64,000 nucleotides of DNA, taken from NCBI RefSeq assembly GCF_040183065.1, contig NC_091120.1, positions 18,021,208 to 18,085,207 on the forward strand, read 5' to 3'. How positions within the stretch are numbered: the first letter of the stretch is position 1; each line of letters opens with the position of its first letter. This DNA is from Periplaneta americana. Lineage: Eukaryota; Arthropoda; Insecta; Blattodea; Blattidae. The notes beneath the pieces are model-generated. The model did not search any database and had not been told where the DNA came from. It saw only the letters and a program-made list of their open reading frames with translations. The position numbers and the translations under genes were made by a program. Positions 1 through 12,459 of the stretch are shown here, in pieces.

Positions 1-1482
1 TGAACTTAATTTCATTGTTGTAATAATTCCAATGTTGTATTTTTTGAAAGTTTAATGTTACTGTGTTTTAAGTTTAGCTTTGGTTTGTTTCTTTAACTTT
101 ACTCGTATTTTGAATTGTATAACAAATGTGACTAATATGAGCTTAATTTCATTGTTGCTGGTTTTATTAAATGATACATATTTATAGTAGGCCTATGTTT
201 TTAGTTTTTTTAAGATGGCATACTTGATGCAATAATCGAAAATATACAATATATAATCGATACTATGGAATTCTCGGGGCAGGTCCTATAATGCATCTGT
301 TCTCTATTTCTAGTGTAATATATGTATTGTGTAATATTATGTGCAGCGTTGCCACATTGTAGTCGGTTACGAAATTATTAATTCTACTATGTAGAGAGCG
401 GCGAATCCTCTTATCCTTCAGGAGTACCGCAATCCTTTGCGCCGGAAATGCCTATAAATCAACCATTGTTATTCCAGCGCGCGCTATTTGACGTATATAG
501 TTGTATAGAGAGTGAATGTAGCTTATGTAGCCTATATCAGAACCAAATATTTTTAATTTTAAGGGCCATTAACACTATCCTAAATTGAGTTTTACTTTAA
601 ATGTTCATTTCCCAAGCGTGTTGAAATGGAATAACAATGGCGGCAGATTGCGTTACTCATCCTTTAAAGATCTTACCGCCAAAATGTTTCAGTTATTTTG
701 ATGAAAAAATAAAAGAACAATGATAGCCAGCGTGTTTGTACTTGGAGAACTTTTTCTGATTAAAGATAAGTAGTTTTTACAAAACGGATTTCTAATCTAT
801 TGATAATATAACTAGTCTATTTTTTATTCTCGTCATAAAATGGAATAAATAACTTGTTTATTTTTTCAAAAATAATTATTACTCTTCCATAAGCTCGAAA
901 TTCCAGTCTGTTTGTTTGTTTGTCTAGCCATTAGAAGCTTTTCACTTTTCTTGAAGTTCCAATTGATATAGATACACAGGATTACCAATACATAAAGATC
1001 AAGGTGTGAGGCTACATCTACAACAGTCATGGTTAGGTACACTGATTTACAAGCGCGGATATTCACTAGAAATGAGTTGCTGTATTTGGACATATCATTT
1101 CTTTGGAAGAAAACTATTAATAAATGCCATTTGTTTACAATTAGATTGTCTTCAGGGAGTGTTATACAGTATTTTATGATAATCATATTCTCTGATTAAT
1201 AACAAATATTATGGTTTCTCAGCTTAGCGAAGACTGGCGGAAAATGATATTTTGTGCATTTTAAAGCTCCTGGCACACTGTCAACTAAGTTTTATGTATC
1301 CAGCTAATTCCAATTACAACAACTAACTTTAATTCTGTAATTGAATTGATGTGCGCTGAAGAAGCATGATATTTATTATACTCAAGGAACATTCATTTAG
1401 CAAATTCGTTCATTACATAAGCGAAGTATGTCCATTTCAGGAGTATTCAGCTTTTACACTTTGTTAAAAAGAATAGTAAAAT
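1..1482. other. AT-rich non-coding stretch
   Basis: No reading frame here has a recognisable protein pattern; the longest is about 106 codons and looks random. I see no clear repeat ends. It is probably intergenic or intronic. Confidence 0.5.
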
Positions 1483-2135
1483 GCGTCACAAGAGCGGTAT
1501 GTTGAAGTTTTCATGTTCGAGGAAAAGTTTGAAAAATCGAAACGTAGTTCAGCTTTTTTAATTTCCGAGAATTGAAAGAAAACATATCGCTCGTGTATCG
1601 TACATTATTTTGTGCGAAGATCGTTTATTACATACCTGAAAGAGGAATTTCTAATTAGTTGCAATGAAATCTCCATCTTGGTTTCTGTTCAATGACGGCA
1701 AATTTGCAAAACAAAAATATCTATCTTCAACATTGTTGCTTTAAAATGTTTTCTGTGTTTACTATATTCCAGTAGGCCGTGATATACGTCTGTATTTTTC
1801 CCCCCAGTCTATGATGAGTCTGGAATCTTGTTGATTTTTTCACGGCTTCCTTAATGTTACTTGCATCACGAATGCAGTAACTTTAGTGGAGTTGTAGAGT
1901 TTACTTAATTTTTGCAAATATTTAAAAATAATAATTAACATTGCAATTTAGATCTCTAAAAATAATATGTTAAAAGTCTAAAGCAGTAAAATCAATATGT
2001 CACTTAAGCGGTAAGAAGAGAGAAATTGTTATGTGTGTTAGGTTGGGAATACTGAATGTGGAATTTTAGACTTTCCGCGGATTGGTTTTGTGCGTAAACC
2101 AAGCAAATACGCACGATCTCGCACAAAATAACAAG
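1483..2135 (-). repeat. Dispersed repeat family H, copy 1 (hairpin-ended)
   Basis: This segment is the reverse complement of sequence at 53085-53890 and 56762-57462, sharing long stretches with small differences. On the strand of the other copies it starts near a TTTTGTGCGAG motif and ends in an imperfect hairpin whose arms both carry GAGCGGTATGTT followed by a TTTTCATGTTC-like block. No reading frame is shared by the three copies. It is a mobile or once-mobile non-coding element of unknown class. Confidence 0.75.
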
Positions 2136-4886
2136 AAATATTTAAAAGTGTAAAGGTAATGAATGAACATCTTAAAGCAGAATTACATTAAACAGTGAGT
2201 GAAAATGTTGTAAAAAGAATTATTTGAAATCCTGCGTATAATAAAAATGTATTAAAAATCTCTTCAACTGCCACTAATGTCGTTTTTGGACTGGGGCAAC
2301 GCTGACATGGCATTTAGTTACGCTAATCCCTGCCTAAAGTTAACACATTTCCTTCCGCCAGTTGACACAATTATTGAATGTGAAATTACAGGATGTTTCA
2401 GAAAAATTCAAACCAAATGTATTTGTTATATTAATTACTGTAAGGGCTATTCCATCTCAAATCGACCGAAATATAGAAAAAATTGACCTTGCAATTTCTA
2501 AATAGAATGAAACTTTTTCTGTCCGTTGACAACTGTGATATAATGATTTGTGCAAAGTTTGAGTCATCAGAACTTAATAGTGTTTAAATTAATAATATTT
2601 AAATGTATCGTATTTTCATAAAATTAGCAACTTTAAACTGTTGTGACTCCGAAACCCTTTCACCCAATGATCAAAATCGTGGTTTATTTTGATGCTGAGA
2701 AATTAAAGTTTATATTGACATGTAAACAGTTTTTCTTACTTTTTATGAAAATGGAGAAATTTAGATTCTCCTTCATTACGACGCCTTTGGCAACGAAAAA
2801 ATATTTTTAAAATACATGGTTAGATTCCGCATTGAAAGTACAAATAAACACGTATTTTTTACTGGTGGTACGTTGATAAGAAAGTATTGAAAATATCAAA
2901 TAAAGAAAATACATAGTACGCGCGTGAACTAACCAGCTGACTGCGAGACGGGAGGTAGTCGAGAGAAGCAAGGCCAGGAGACATAAACACGTGATGTTTC
3001 GTCTAGCAGTCGTGGCTGGGCTAGCTTTATCACAAGTTTTCATAAACACAGGAGAAAAATGAAGCCCAATGCTCGCTTATCTACAGCTCTCGGCCATTGC
3101 GCCGTTCAAGTCTAGGCGTGTGAAAATAATTTATTTAATATCCTCGAAACTTATTGCCGTACCACTAAGCAAACAATGCCGAATCCCTCTTAATAATGCA
3201 AGGTTTTTTCTCAATATTTTTTTATATTTTTATGAATGATTAAAAAGCCTAAAAACAAGTAAAATCAGATTATCTGTCTCTCTGTGTACAATAAAAATAA
3301 GGATTACTTCTTAACATAACCTACCAAATGTCAGCTTCAAAATAAGCTCTCGTTTAATGTTCTGCAGTAAATGGTTCCAGAGTTCTGAGCGCTGAAAGAG
3401 ACTTGTTTTTATAAAATACGCTAAATTTGTCGCTCAATAATACGAAAACCGTTTGGCTTTCGATAGTATATTTTTGAAAATGCACTCCCCTCAGCACCTT
3501 ATATAAGTAGGGAAAAAATTAGAGTATAAAAAAGTGCGAGGTTTTTTACTGATCGATTTCATATGGAATAACCCATAATATCTATCTTACAAACTTCCCA
3601 TAGCAACCACTTCACAGCTTCTCTTATCGAAGTACAGAAAAGTACTATACTCAGTTGTAATTTTCTTAAATCTTTACAACATATTGGTTTAAAAATAATC
3701 TTTGTTTTGCGTCTAAGTAGTGACCAATATATAGCATCTGTGTGCTGTACACTATAGGTGAAAATAATATAACATAGAATAAGCACTAAAAATTGAAGTT
3801 TCTAAGAGAGTTAACTCTTTCATTGGGTCTGGCAGCCAGTACGGACGAGAAATTTTGTTTTCTGGTGACCTTGTGATTGGAATGAATGTTTTTCGGTTTA
3901 CTACACAACTGAAAGTGTTTATTTGTGGGTTTTACGTACTCAATGATTCTGTTAATTGAGGGCACAGAAGATTTATAGAGAAGTTTTCCAGATATAAAGT
4001 TCCTAGTCGTCCTAGTGCACTGTATTGTTAAAAAATTTAAGATTATCGGAATCTGGAAATATAGAATACGAAAGGCGAATGAGGATGCGTAATTTTTGAC
4101 CCAGTAAATGCTAAGCAATATATTGTTTTATGTAGAACTTCTTAAAGTAAATCTGCGTATTTTATCCTTATTCTTAATCCAATAATACTTTTTTGTCATG
4201 CGAGAACTATTAATAAATTTCAATAAGCTCCCGCGAATGAAAGTGGAAGTGTACCTGCTCGTTTCCGAAGTAAAAACTTAACTTGATGATCTGTATTCGC
4301 GTACTAGACTGACATAAATTTTTCAAGTGAAAAGTTAATAATCTTTTTTCTGACATTTTCTACAAATTTATTTTCGAAATGAGATCAATTTTCATAAACT
4401 TTGTACTTACGGAGCTCCGGATGTTAACAGTTGTGATTTTAAGCTATTGAAAACGCGTAAAGGAGAGTCTATTTCAACTTCTTCCAACATAAGCTTCTCT
4501 CGCAACAGTTTCAGCTGTAACGTAACCGTCTATAAATTGATAGCGCTATATGTTTTCCAAAATGTACGAGTATCTCGAAACTTGAGTATCGTTCTAGTAT
4601 TGCAGCACGTCTCAGAGTATACGGTAACTGTTACTTCCTAAGCTTACGACGTCGAAATTCGACCGTAATAGAAATAAATAATAATTTCGGCTTAGTTCGA
4701 AAGATATTACCCTTATTCTTCTCTGTGTTTGTCTTAAAAACTGTGTTTCAGTCTCTTAAGGAGTAATGTAACTGGAGATCTGAATTTACAAACATCCTAA
4801 GTCCAAAATTTACAGAATGCTGCAAATATTTATATCAAACTCTTATATATTATTTATTTACATGTTTCTTGTTTGTTTATATATTT
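2136..4886. other. Non-coding, unclassified
   Basis: AT-rich DNA with only short, unconvincing frames. The block at about 2450-2720, beginning GGGCTATTCCATCTCAAATC, looks like part of a dispersed repeat, but no second copy is in the window. Nothing else can be assigned. Confidence 0.4.
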
Positions 4887-4935
4887 AATTTGGTGGAGAT
4901 AAGGCCAACAGGCCTTCTGTACCTCACCACCTGAA
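4887..4935 (+). repeat. Candidate LINE 3'-end hairpin
   Basis: GGTGGAG, then AAGGCC, a 4-base loop, GGCCTT, and finally CTCACCACC form a stem with an inner palindrome. The same layout, with different bases, occurs at 61195-61235 and 61996-62044, where it closes LINE-like sequence. Here the upstream LINE coding sequence is not recognisable, so the assignment is tentative. Confidence 0.35.
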
Positions 4936-5674
4936 TACAAATAAGCACATAAAAAAACAAATATAGAGAGAAGAATTACGTCTATTACATTGCAAGTCTA
5001 TGTATTTTTCTTGCTCTCCTGAATAATTAATTTAATGGGCTTGGAACGACGTTTGTAAATTCAGGTCTTCAATTTAATTTTGGTTAACAATTTTGTTTTC
5101 CTATTTTTTCAATTTATTATTTAGTTTTTACTCTTTAAAATGATAAATATAACTATACTAAACTTGTTTCTATTTTAATTTCTCAATTTTCTGAGGAAGG
5201 GTGTAGATGTTTTAATCTAAAATCTAATTTTCTAAAAATTGTATGGATTTTGGGAGGAAAATTGTGTATTTCTTCATTTTTTTTTATTTATGCTTTGATT
5301 TTTCCTCTTTAAAATGATTTATCACATAATATGGTTCTACCAAAATTCTATTCATGTTAATTTTTAGTTTTTTATGAACTGAGAGTTCAGTACGAGCATA
5401 TGTACAGACCTAAAAACAAAATTTGAGCCACTTCAAATTTCCAAGTACCATTTACAACATACTGCTCGTGCTCAGTACTTTAACGCTCATTTTCCATAAA
5501 TTTAGTCTCTTTTACACAAAAGGAACATTTTTTAAGCTTCTATTTAATATAGAAATCTGTAATTTTCAGGGATTGTTTATGTGGATTTTTTTACATGTAG
5601 GCCTACTGAAACAATGTCTTTTAAATTTGTTAAATTCTAGAGATATTACAGGAAGTAATGTACTGAAAATCGTT
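4936..5674. other. Non-coding, AT-rich
   Basis: No supported feature. A weak inverted repeat built on GAATTTACAAAC pairs 4776-4795 with 5050-5068 around the hairpin just upstream. Confidence 0.4.
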
Positions 5675-5948
5675 GATAAGATGTTTTTTTTATTGGGTTA
5701 TTTATGACGCTGTATCAACATCTCAGGTTATTTAGCGTCTGAGTGAATTGAAGGTGATAATGCCGGTGAAATGAATCCGGGGTCCAGCGCCGAAAGTTAC
5801 CCAGCATTTGCTCGTTTTGGGTTGAGGGAAAACCCAGGAAAAAACCTCAACCAGGTAACTTGCCCCGACCGGGATTCGAACCCGGGCCACCTGGTTTCGC
5901 AGCCAGACGCGCTGACCGTTACTCCACAGGTGTGGACGATAAGATGTT
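5675..5948 (-). mobile_element. SINE family 1, copy 1, with target-site duplication
   Basis: A tRNA-headed SINE reads on the minus strand. Its head is at 5840-5937 with a B-box-like GGGTTCGAATCCC, and the tail holds the family signature GACGCTAAATAACC. The 11-base GATAAGATGTT occurs at 5675-5685 and 5938-5948, so the element itself is 5686-5937. The T-run after the left duplication matches a transcribed tail. Close copies are at 22946, 33398 and 51969. Confidence 0.9.
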
Positions 5949-6585
5949 GAAATGGGGAAAATTAATTCCCAGTAAGGAAATAAATTAAAGAAAAACTACT
6001 GTTTCAGCATAAAGTCAAATCATCTGTATATGAGCTTCAAAAATAAGCTGTCTAGCTTCAACAGTTTTCGAGAAAAAGTTCCTTATGTAAGACATAGTTT
6101 AACATTGTCAAAACAGGCAATTCGGTATCCCCTTAAACATCCACTAGTATAAACACAACTGCAATGCATACGTGCATAAGGTTTATGCAGAACACTATCG
6201 TTACAAGCTACATTACCAATTTAGCTGGGGTATTAAATCCTGATGAATAATGACCAAGCTCAGAGTGTTTCCTGAACACCATGTTTGTGGTTGCCATTCT
6301 GCCGCACATCGCGATAAAGTTATATCCGTTATTAATAGAACCAAGTAGGAGAGCGAGGGAAGCTTCTATGCGTCTGGCGTGCCGTGAAATAGTACATACA
6401 TTTAGCAAAAGTGTAGAATACGTCATAGGCTTAATATGTATTTTCTTTTCCTGATTTATGACAATCTTATTTAACTCTTCTTAGAGTCGCATGGATAATT
6501 AATTAACCACTTAAAAAGGAAAACACAAATAGAATATATTACCCCTAAATTGAGCTGTAACTCTTAGGTGTTGAGCTCTTCATTA
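5949..6585. other. Non-coding, unclassified
   Basis: No convincing gene or repeat boundary. The longest frame, 72 codons on the minus strand at 6208-6426, has no recognisable pattern. Confidence 0.4.
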
Positions 6586-6908
6586 TCTATTGGCAGGGCG
6601 CGAATTAAGATTTCTGGTGAGGGAGGAATAAAATACCAGATAGAGAATACCATACGTAACATTATTATTATCCTCATTCAATACGGCTCAACGCTTGGTT
6701 CCACTGAGTTGCTTGTCTTGCATCTTGATCGTAATAATAATTGAATGGTGAATTTGCAAAACGACTTAAGTCCACATTTTGGGGGTTTTGAGTTGAGAGC
6801 ATGATTATGTTATTATGTGCAAGGGGCATCGTTTAGTAGCAGAATAACTTTAATCCAAGACTTTTGTATGGTTTTCCTTAACAGCATAATGTTTGGGGTT
6901 AAGGGGTA

Positions 6909-7001
6909 AGATTATAAGATTAAATTACCTTAGGGATAACAGCTTAATCTTTTTTGAGAGTTCTTATTGATAAATGGGTTTGCGACCTCGATGTTGGATT
7001 G
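6909..7001 (+). pseudogene. Nuclear mitochondrial insert: fragment of 16S rRNA
   Basis: About 90 bases match the conserved peptidyl-transferase region of insect mitochondrial large-subunit rRNA, including ACCTTAGGGATAACAGC and TGCGACCTCGATGTTGGATT. This recognition rests on memory of the rRNA sequence, not on a search. A base inside the near-universal AACAGCGTAAT block is changed (AACAGCTTAAT), and similarity stops on both sides in nuclear repeat sequence, so this is a dead copy. It lies between the inner inverted repeats of a hAT-type element. Confidence 0.85.
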
Positions 7002-7275
7002 AGTATTCTTGTAGTTAATATCATAATTGTAATATTTTTAATATCAGAAAGTAGTTTATTTAGTTCTGGACTAAAGTTGTTTTGCCTGTTAAGTACTTAA
7101 GAAACTTACATAATATGTAATTTTAATCATACACTCAGCTGACAAAATGTTTTTTGTCTGTTTTCATTGGTAATTCTTTAGATGAGAAAATTTATTACGT
7201 TTGAAGAACAGACCATGAAAATGAAAAGCAATATGCTCAGTAATCGTGCTAAACTTGTAGCTGAAGTAAAAAGTA

Positions 7276-7560
7276 TTGCAAAATGGAGCCAAGTTAAGTA
7301 TCGAGAGAGTAGATTTTCTTGCTGTCACATTTGACTACATGAAAAATGTATCCTTGCCTAACACCAGTTCAGGATATGTATTACTATCGCCAGCTTACCC
7401 TTTCTCTGTGCATAAAATGAAAACTAGTGAAATATCCTTTTGTGTTTACCATGAGGGACAGGCCAAGAAAAGTCTTCATGAGGTATGTAATTTTCTCCTG
7501 CACACTACTACAATAACTGTGTCCCATCCAATATATTAAAGAACTGTGGTTGTTTAGCGA
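7276..7560 (+). pseudogene. Relic of a transposon-associated protein
   Basis: An 87-codon frame contains FLAVTFDYMKN and later CVYHEGQAKKSLHEVCNFL. This spacing resembles an uncharacterised protein family repeated many times in insect genomes and associated with mobile elements (FDxMQN ... YHEGxxKK ... EVxSxL). The match is by eye. The fragment lacks a proper beginning and end. It sits inside the TIR element at 6741-8004, which could be its source. Confidence 0.4.
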
Positions 7561-8266
7561 CAGTTTTCCGGGACAAAATAAGAACAACACGTTAATCAAA
7601 TTCTTAATGGCAATAAGTGCTCAGAAACATTTCTTCAACATCATACTTTTCTCCATCAGAGGTCTGTGCTCTTGTTTAACAATTGCAATAAGGTTATTTT
7701 ATGATTTTGGTACAAATACATTTAGTTAAACATGTTTATGTGACAGTAACCTAATAATTATGATGCAGGATTGATGTTAATTTGCAGAAAAGCTAAAGTC
7801 CTGAAGATAATTAATTTTTTTACGACCTGAAGAAGAGTACAAAAGTATGAATTTTTATATTAAAACTATTTCCCTTACATATCTCTTACATATAAAAAAT
7901 TATATTGTAAAAATATATGGTTTAGCGAGGCCAAAAACAGTTTTCTTTAATTTTCTCAAAACTACTTCTAGAGACTTAAGTCATACTGCAAATTCACCAT
8001 TCAATTCATCTCCATGAGCACTTAAGATAAGCTGTGTAATTCCTAAGTTATCGATTGTTGTCAGCTTGCCGGTGATGATGATACACCAATATTATTTTCT
8101 TTGCTTACTTCATACTTTACAAAGTATAATCATATTAAAACAATTATATTTTGTGAGGGGGGGGGGTCCCTGGCAGGGATGTTAATATGAATTTATGAGA
8201 GGGGGATAACTTTCCAACAGGGGGAAATCCCCCCATCTCCTCGTTAATTCGCACCCTGTCTATTGG

Positions 8267-9316
8267 CAATATATATATTTTGTGTAATGTTTAATTTGCA
8301 GTTATTCACCCGATTCTACGAGCGTGGCTCATAGACGTCGGTAGTGATAAGAAACGTAAGAACTTATTTCGTCTGCCTACGTCGTCTTCCACATTTCAGA
8401 CACACTAGCGCGTAAACAAAGCGTTTCTGGACATGGGTTTATTAACAAAATATGATCACATGGTACCCATCTACCTACCACCGAGCCTTGTAACATTTAT
8501 TTTTTTACACCCTGTATTCTATTCAACCGATTAATTGTTTAAGACTCTAAATTGAATTGATCTATGTACTATTATTCGTATATTGTACAATATTTAACTA
8601 TTATACATCTCAAAGCTGCAATGGTGACGTAAGATGTATGGGAAAAAAAATGAAATGGAAATGAGGGCTTTAAATCTAAGGAAAAAATCATCTCACGAAA
8701 TATTTAAAACGACACATCAGATATGCAAATAGCTTAATATTCACTTAGAGGTTTTGTACAGTTTCATGCTTTACTCCTCCCTTAAGCTAATTTTGAACAA
8801 AATAATGGAAGTGAAAAATATATCGCTAGAGACACTTTTTTAACAAACTCATGTCAGCATTTAGTTTAACGTACTGATTCTTATGTCTCCATAGCAAATC
8901 TAAAGACAATTGAAGGCAATTCAACTGTTATTGATTATCAGTAGCTGGACGAAAGCACTTGAAACAAGAGAAAACAGCCATCTGCAGACTAGCTTTCGTC
9001 TGATTCTCACTAATGTTGTGTTTACTTTGCCTCTCAGACACTGTGAACAGCTGTATGGAATCGATGCTGTCCTAAGTACAAAGAATCCCACAACATTGTC
9101 TGAAGCAGTGACAGCGATGTAAATTTTTGATGTCGTAAACACGAAACAGAACGTCATTTTCTTAGAGAAAAATAAAACAAATAAGAAACATGATGTTCAT
9201 AGTGTATGTATGGTACGTTTTATATACAAAATTACAGATTCATTTACGATATCGATATTTAGTTTTCCTTACGTTTCCAAACTACATCCAGGCTTCATGT
9301 TCCGATATTATACATA
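8267..9316. other. Non-coding, unclassified
   Basis: AT-rich sequence between the hAT-type element and the mariner. Frames at 8910-9157 on both strands overlap each other and show no domain pattern. Confidence 0.4.
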
Positions 9317-10624
9317 CTAGGTTCAAAAAGTTCCCGGAATTTGCTAGTATCATATAAACAACGTACCTTAAACATTATTCTACAGCATTCCCTTCAAAAT
9401 AGTTGCCTTCCGCAACAACACACTTTTGCCAACGTTTGTAGAGTTCCTGGAAGCGGGCCTGGAAGCCATTTTGTGAAACCCTTCTTAGTGCTCTCGTCGC
9501 GTTTGCGATAACCTCTTCAGCATTGAATCTCCATTCTTTCAGATGACTTTTCAGACGGGGAAACAGAAAGTAATCAGGTGGTGAGAGATCAGGAGAGTAT
9601 GGTGGGTGATCCAAAGCAGTTATGTTGTGCCTGGCTAGAAAATTCTTTACAATAATTGCGCGATGAGCAGGTGCATTGTCATGCATAAGGAACCAGTTGT
9701 TTTCTATCCACTTTTCTGGACGTTTCCTTCTCAATGCGTCCCGGAGGCGACGGAGGATTTCTACGTACAATTCTTTCGTTACAGTACGACTTTCTGGAAT
9801 GAACTCATGGTGGATGAGACCCTGAGAGTCGAAGAAAACTTCCAACATAACTTTGCCTTTGGAAGTGTCCCTAGGAAATTTTTGCTTCCGAGGAGATTTT
9901 TCGATTTCCACTCAGATGACTGTCGTTTAGGGACTGGGTCGTACAAGTAGCACCAAGTTTCATCACCAGCAATAATTTTGTTTAAGAAATCACCATCTTC
10001 ATCAGCCATACTGATCATGTCCCCAGCAAGAGTCATTCTTGTTTCTTTCTGTTCTGCCGACAACATTTTCGGAACTAACTTCTGAGACACGTAATGCATG
10101 TTGAGATGCTTGTGAAGAACATTGTGTACACTTCCGACTGATATTCCGACCTCTGCTGCTATCTCTTTTATGGTTTTACGTCGGTCGTCCCTCACAACAT
10201 TACGCACACGCTGAGCGATTGCTTCATTTGTTGCAGTTGTTGGTCGGCCGCTGCGTACGTCATCTTTGATGCTATCGCGGCCACCAGAAAAGCGTTAATG
10301 CCAGGCATACACTTGAGTTTTTTTCATTGCCGCTTCGCCATATGCTTCTTCCAACAATCTTAATGTCTCTGCAGGAGTTTTGTGTAACAAAACACAGAAC
10401 TTGATGTTTGTACGTTGCTCTGTGGACATAATTACAAAATGCGACGAACAAACAAAACACTATGATAAACAATTACCTACAACTCAAAACCAACAATCGC
10501 CATTATCAATAAACTTTAGGGAAATGACATCATGAATGTTACCAACAAAACAAATGTATAATATCCCTTGTTATATATTAATACGAAAAATGGTAGTAAA
10601 ATTCCGGAAACTTTTTGAACCCAG
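9317..10624 (-). mobile_element. Full-length mariner transposon, 1308 bp, inactivated
   Basis: The terminal inverted repeats read CTAGGTTCAAAAAGTTCCCG at the left and CTGGGTTCAAAAAGTTTCCG at the reverse-complemented right end. Each is flanked by TA, at 9315-9316 and 10625-10626, the duplicated target of the Tc1/mariner superfamily. Length is the usual 1.3 kb. One transposase gene fills the minus strand but carries a nonsense codon and a frameshift, so this copy cannot move itself. Its TIRs are close to intact and could still be acted on in trans. Confidence 0.95.
9375..10429 (-). pseudogene. Mariner transposase, DD34D type, broken by one stop and one frameshift
   Basis: The enzyme cuts and joins the element's ends in the nucleus. 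The ATG at 10427-10429 starts MSTEQRTNIKFCVLLH, the usual mariner N-terminus. A helix-turn-helix region follows (around KEIAAEVGISVGSVHNVLHK). The three catalytic aspartates are readable: AGDETWCYLYDP, then MHDNAPAH, then SPDLSPPDYFLFP. Thirty-four residues separate the second and third aspartates, so the family is DD34D. Codon 45 is TAA (10295-10297) within WHxRFSGGR. The frame also changes between about 9890 and 9911, just after the first catalytic aspartate. Everything else remains readable, pointing to fairly recent death. It ends near 9375, just inside the TIR. Confidence 0.93.
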
Positions 10625-11326
10625 TAGTATAACGCAGAACATGCGGAAGAATCGCACGTCTGTAAGGTTTGCCAATCTGAATAATTACGTACTTCAAGAG
10701 AAATAAAGTTTGAATACTGGTTCAAAACTTAAAATCGTCTTCAAAATATAACATTTTGACAAACGTCTATAAAATGGGAATATACAGATGTGCGATTTCA
10801 ATAATTTTCAAACTGTGAAAGGGGACTAAAATTATTTCAAAATTGAACATAATTAGTTACAGTTATGTGATCACAGACCTGGGATTTTAGGGTAAATGCC
10901 TATTTTGTTCCTTAAGTGTTAATTTAAAACATTTAAAATTTGTACATGTTTCATGGCAAACCATGAAAGCTGGTAGAATTTTATGTTTTACCCTGAAATG
11001 TCTATTTGGTTCTTTAGTGCCTATTTCACGGTGTTAGTGACTAAGTAATTATTTCCACATATTTAAAAAAATTCAGTTTAAAAATGTTTGATAGTACAAC
11101 AATAGAAAACACAAGCTCCACAACTCACAATCTTTCATGTCTGTATTGTGTACGCTGTTTAATAAGTTATCAAATAAACGACAATCAATATTTTAAATGA
11201 TGAGCAACTGTTTCAAATTTTCTCAATTTATCAGATAACCCGCAGTACTGATCTTACTACAAAGAACATAAAACTGTTAGGATTCAGACACATTCTGTTT
11301 TCTTCACTACCTGAGTGTTTTGAGAT
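10625..11326. other. Non-coding, AT-rich
   Basis: No gene, RNA or repeat ends found between the mariner and the next hAT-type element. Confidence 0.4.
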
Positions 11327-11541
11327 CAGTGTTGCCAATTTAGCAACTTTGTCGCTAAATCTAGGAACTTTTAACTATTATTCGGCAACAATTTTTTTTT
11401 TCAGTGATTAAATACGGAGTTAGTGATATTTCCAGCACACTCTAGTGACGAAAATAAAAATTTCTGTATTGATAATGACGAATTTAGCGACTTTTGAACT
11501 ACTGTTTGGCGACTTCCCGAATACGTCAGTTGGCAACACTG
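11327..11541. mobile_element. hAT-type miniature element, 215 bp
   Basis: Ends are CAGTGTTGCCAA and TTGGCAACACTG, a perfect 12-base inverted repeat. Flanking octamers TTTGAGAT (11319-11326) and TTTAAGAT (11542-11549) differ at one base, fitting an aged 8-base hAT duplication. The interior repeats short GCGACTTT and CGCTAAAT motifs in both orientations. It is too small to encode a protein. Confidence 0.8.
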
Positions 11542-11549
11542 TTTAAGAT

Positions 11550-12257
11550 AGCGATGCCTACAGGAAAATCATCAAAGAGTCACTTATACGACAGTGGCTC
11601 CTGGAATTCTCAGGGATAATTTATGACGGAAAAATATTTTTTATCCAGCACTGCAACAAATAGATATGTACCTCAACACTAAATTGTATGAATTATCTCT
11701 AGCTAGATTTTTGAAAGTGATACCTTCTTCTAGCAATATACTGTTAATTAATAGTATCAACTTACAGTATGTATCTTGGTTTTTTTTTATAAAGATAATA
11801 ATTACTAAATATAATTTTGTTTTACAAAAGAAAAGCCCTAAGAATAAAGACAGGTGTGCATAAAGCGACACCACGTAAAAAGATATTCCAAAATTTATAA
11901 ATATTAACGTTACCTTCAGAGTAGGCCTACATCCTTTCTATAATAATGTTTCATGTTAAAACCAATATAACGCATATTCATAATTTTAATACAAGAAAAA
12001 TCAGATCTCTTTTTTTTTATCCTCTGTGACGCTCAACTGTTATAAGAAAGGAGTTCACTATTCATGTGTTACGGTCTTCAATACACTGCCTAATTAAAGC
12101 CTTAAAGGGCTAAGAGAAAATGTTCAGAACAGAATAATTAACAAAATATTTCCATACTTACACCTTCTATTAAATTGACGAACTGTCTATGCTTGTAGTT
12201 TCAATTAATTAATTATAATTTTATAACTTTTGACTTATTTCACATTTAAAGTTGAAA
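11550..12257. other. Non-coding, AT-rich
   Basis: No supported feature. Overlapping frames on both strands at 11641-11874 are typical of AT-rich noise. Confidence 0.4.
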
Positions 12258-12459
12258 TGTCGATATAAGAAATTAAATTATGGTTTATTTAACGACGCTC
12301 GTAACTGCCGAGGTTATATCAGTGTCGCCGGTTTGCCGGAATTTTGTTCCGCAGGAGTTCGGCATAAGCCCGTAGCATTTAAATGTCATCGACCTGGGTC
12401 GGGATCGAACCCGCAACCTCGAGCACCGACTGTGCTACCTAGGCTGGTCGATATAAGAT
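12258..12459 (-). mobile_element. SINE family 3, copy 1, with target-site duplication
   Basis: GTCGATATAAGA is repeated at 12258-12269 and 12448-12459. Between the repeats, on the minus strand, is a tRNA-like head with the B-box-like GGGTTCGATCCCG. The body ends in GAGCGTCGTTAAATAAACC. Related copies are at 15977-16192 and 22076-22233, all in the same orientation. Confidence 0.85.

Larger units (their letters stand above)
6741..8004. repeat. Inner inverted repeat, 32-base arms
   Basis: Arms at 6741-6772 and 7973-8004 match at 29 of 32 positions when one is reverse-complemented; both contain GGTGAATTTGC and GACTTAAGTC. The 1.26 kb between them fits a separate TIR element nested in the hAT-type element, though subterminal repeats of the host element are also possible. 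AATT flanks both ends, which could be a 4-base duplication or part of the repeat. Confidence 0.55.
6594..8258. mobile_element. hAT-type DNA transposon, 1.67 kb, non-autonomous or decayed
   Basis: The ends are CAGGGCGCGAATTAA on the left and its near-perfect complement TTAATTCGCACCCTG on the right. They are flanked by the identical 8-base TCTATTGG at 6586-6593 and 8259-8266. A CAGGG terminus with an 8-base target duplication is the hAT signature. No hAT transposase is visible inside. The interior holds a second inverted repeat (6741-8004), a mitochondrial rRNA fragment and a transposon-protein-like relic, so it is itself composite. Confidence 0.8.

Noticed and set aside
6909-7001. Functional rRNA gene
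   Set aside because: Only about 90 bases of mitochondrial 16S rRNA are present, with a change in a near-universal block, in nuclear transposon sequence.
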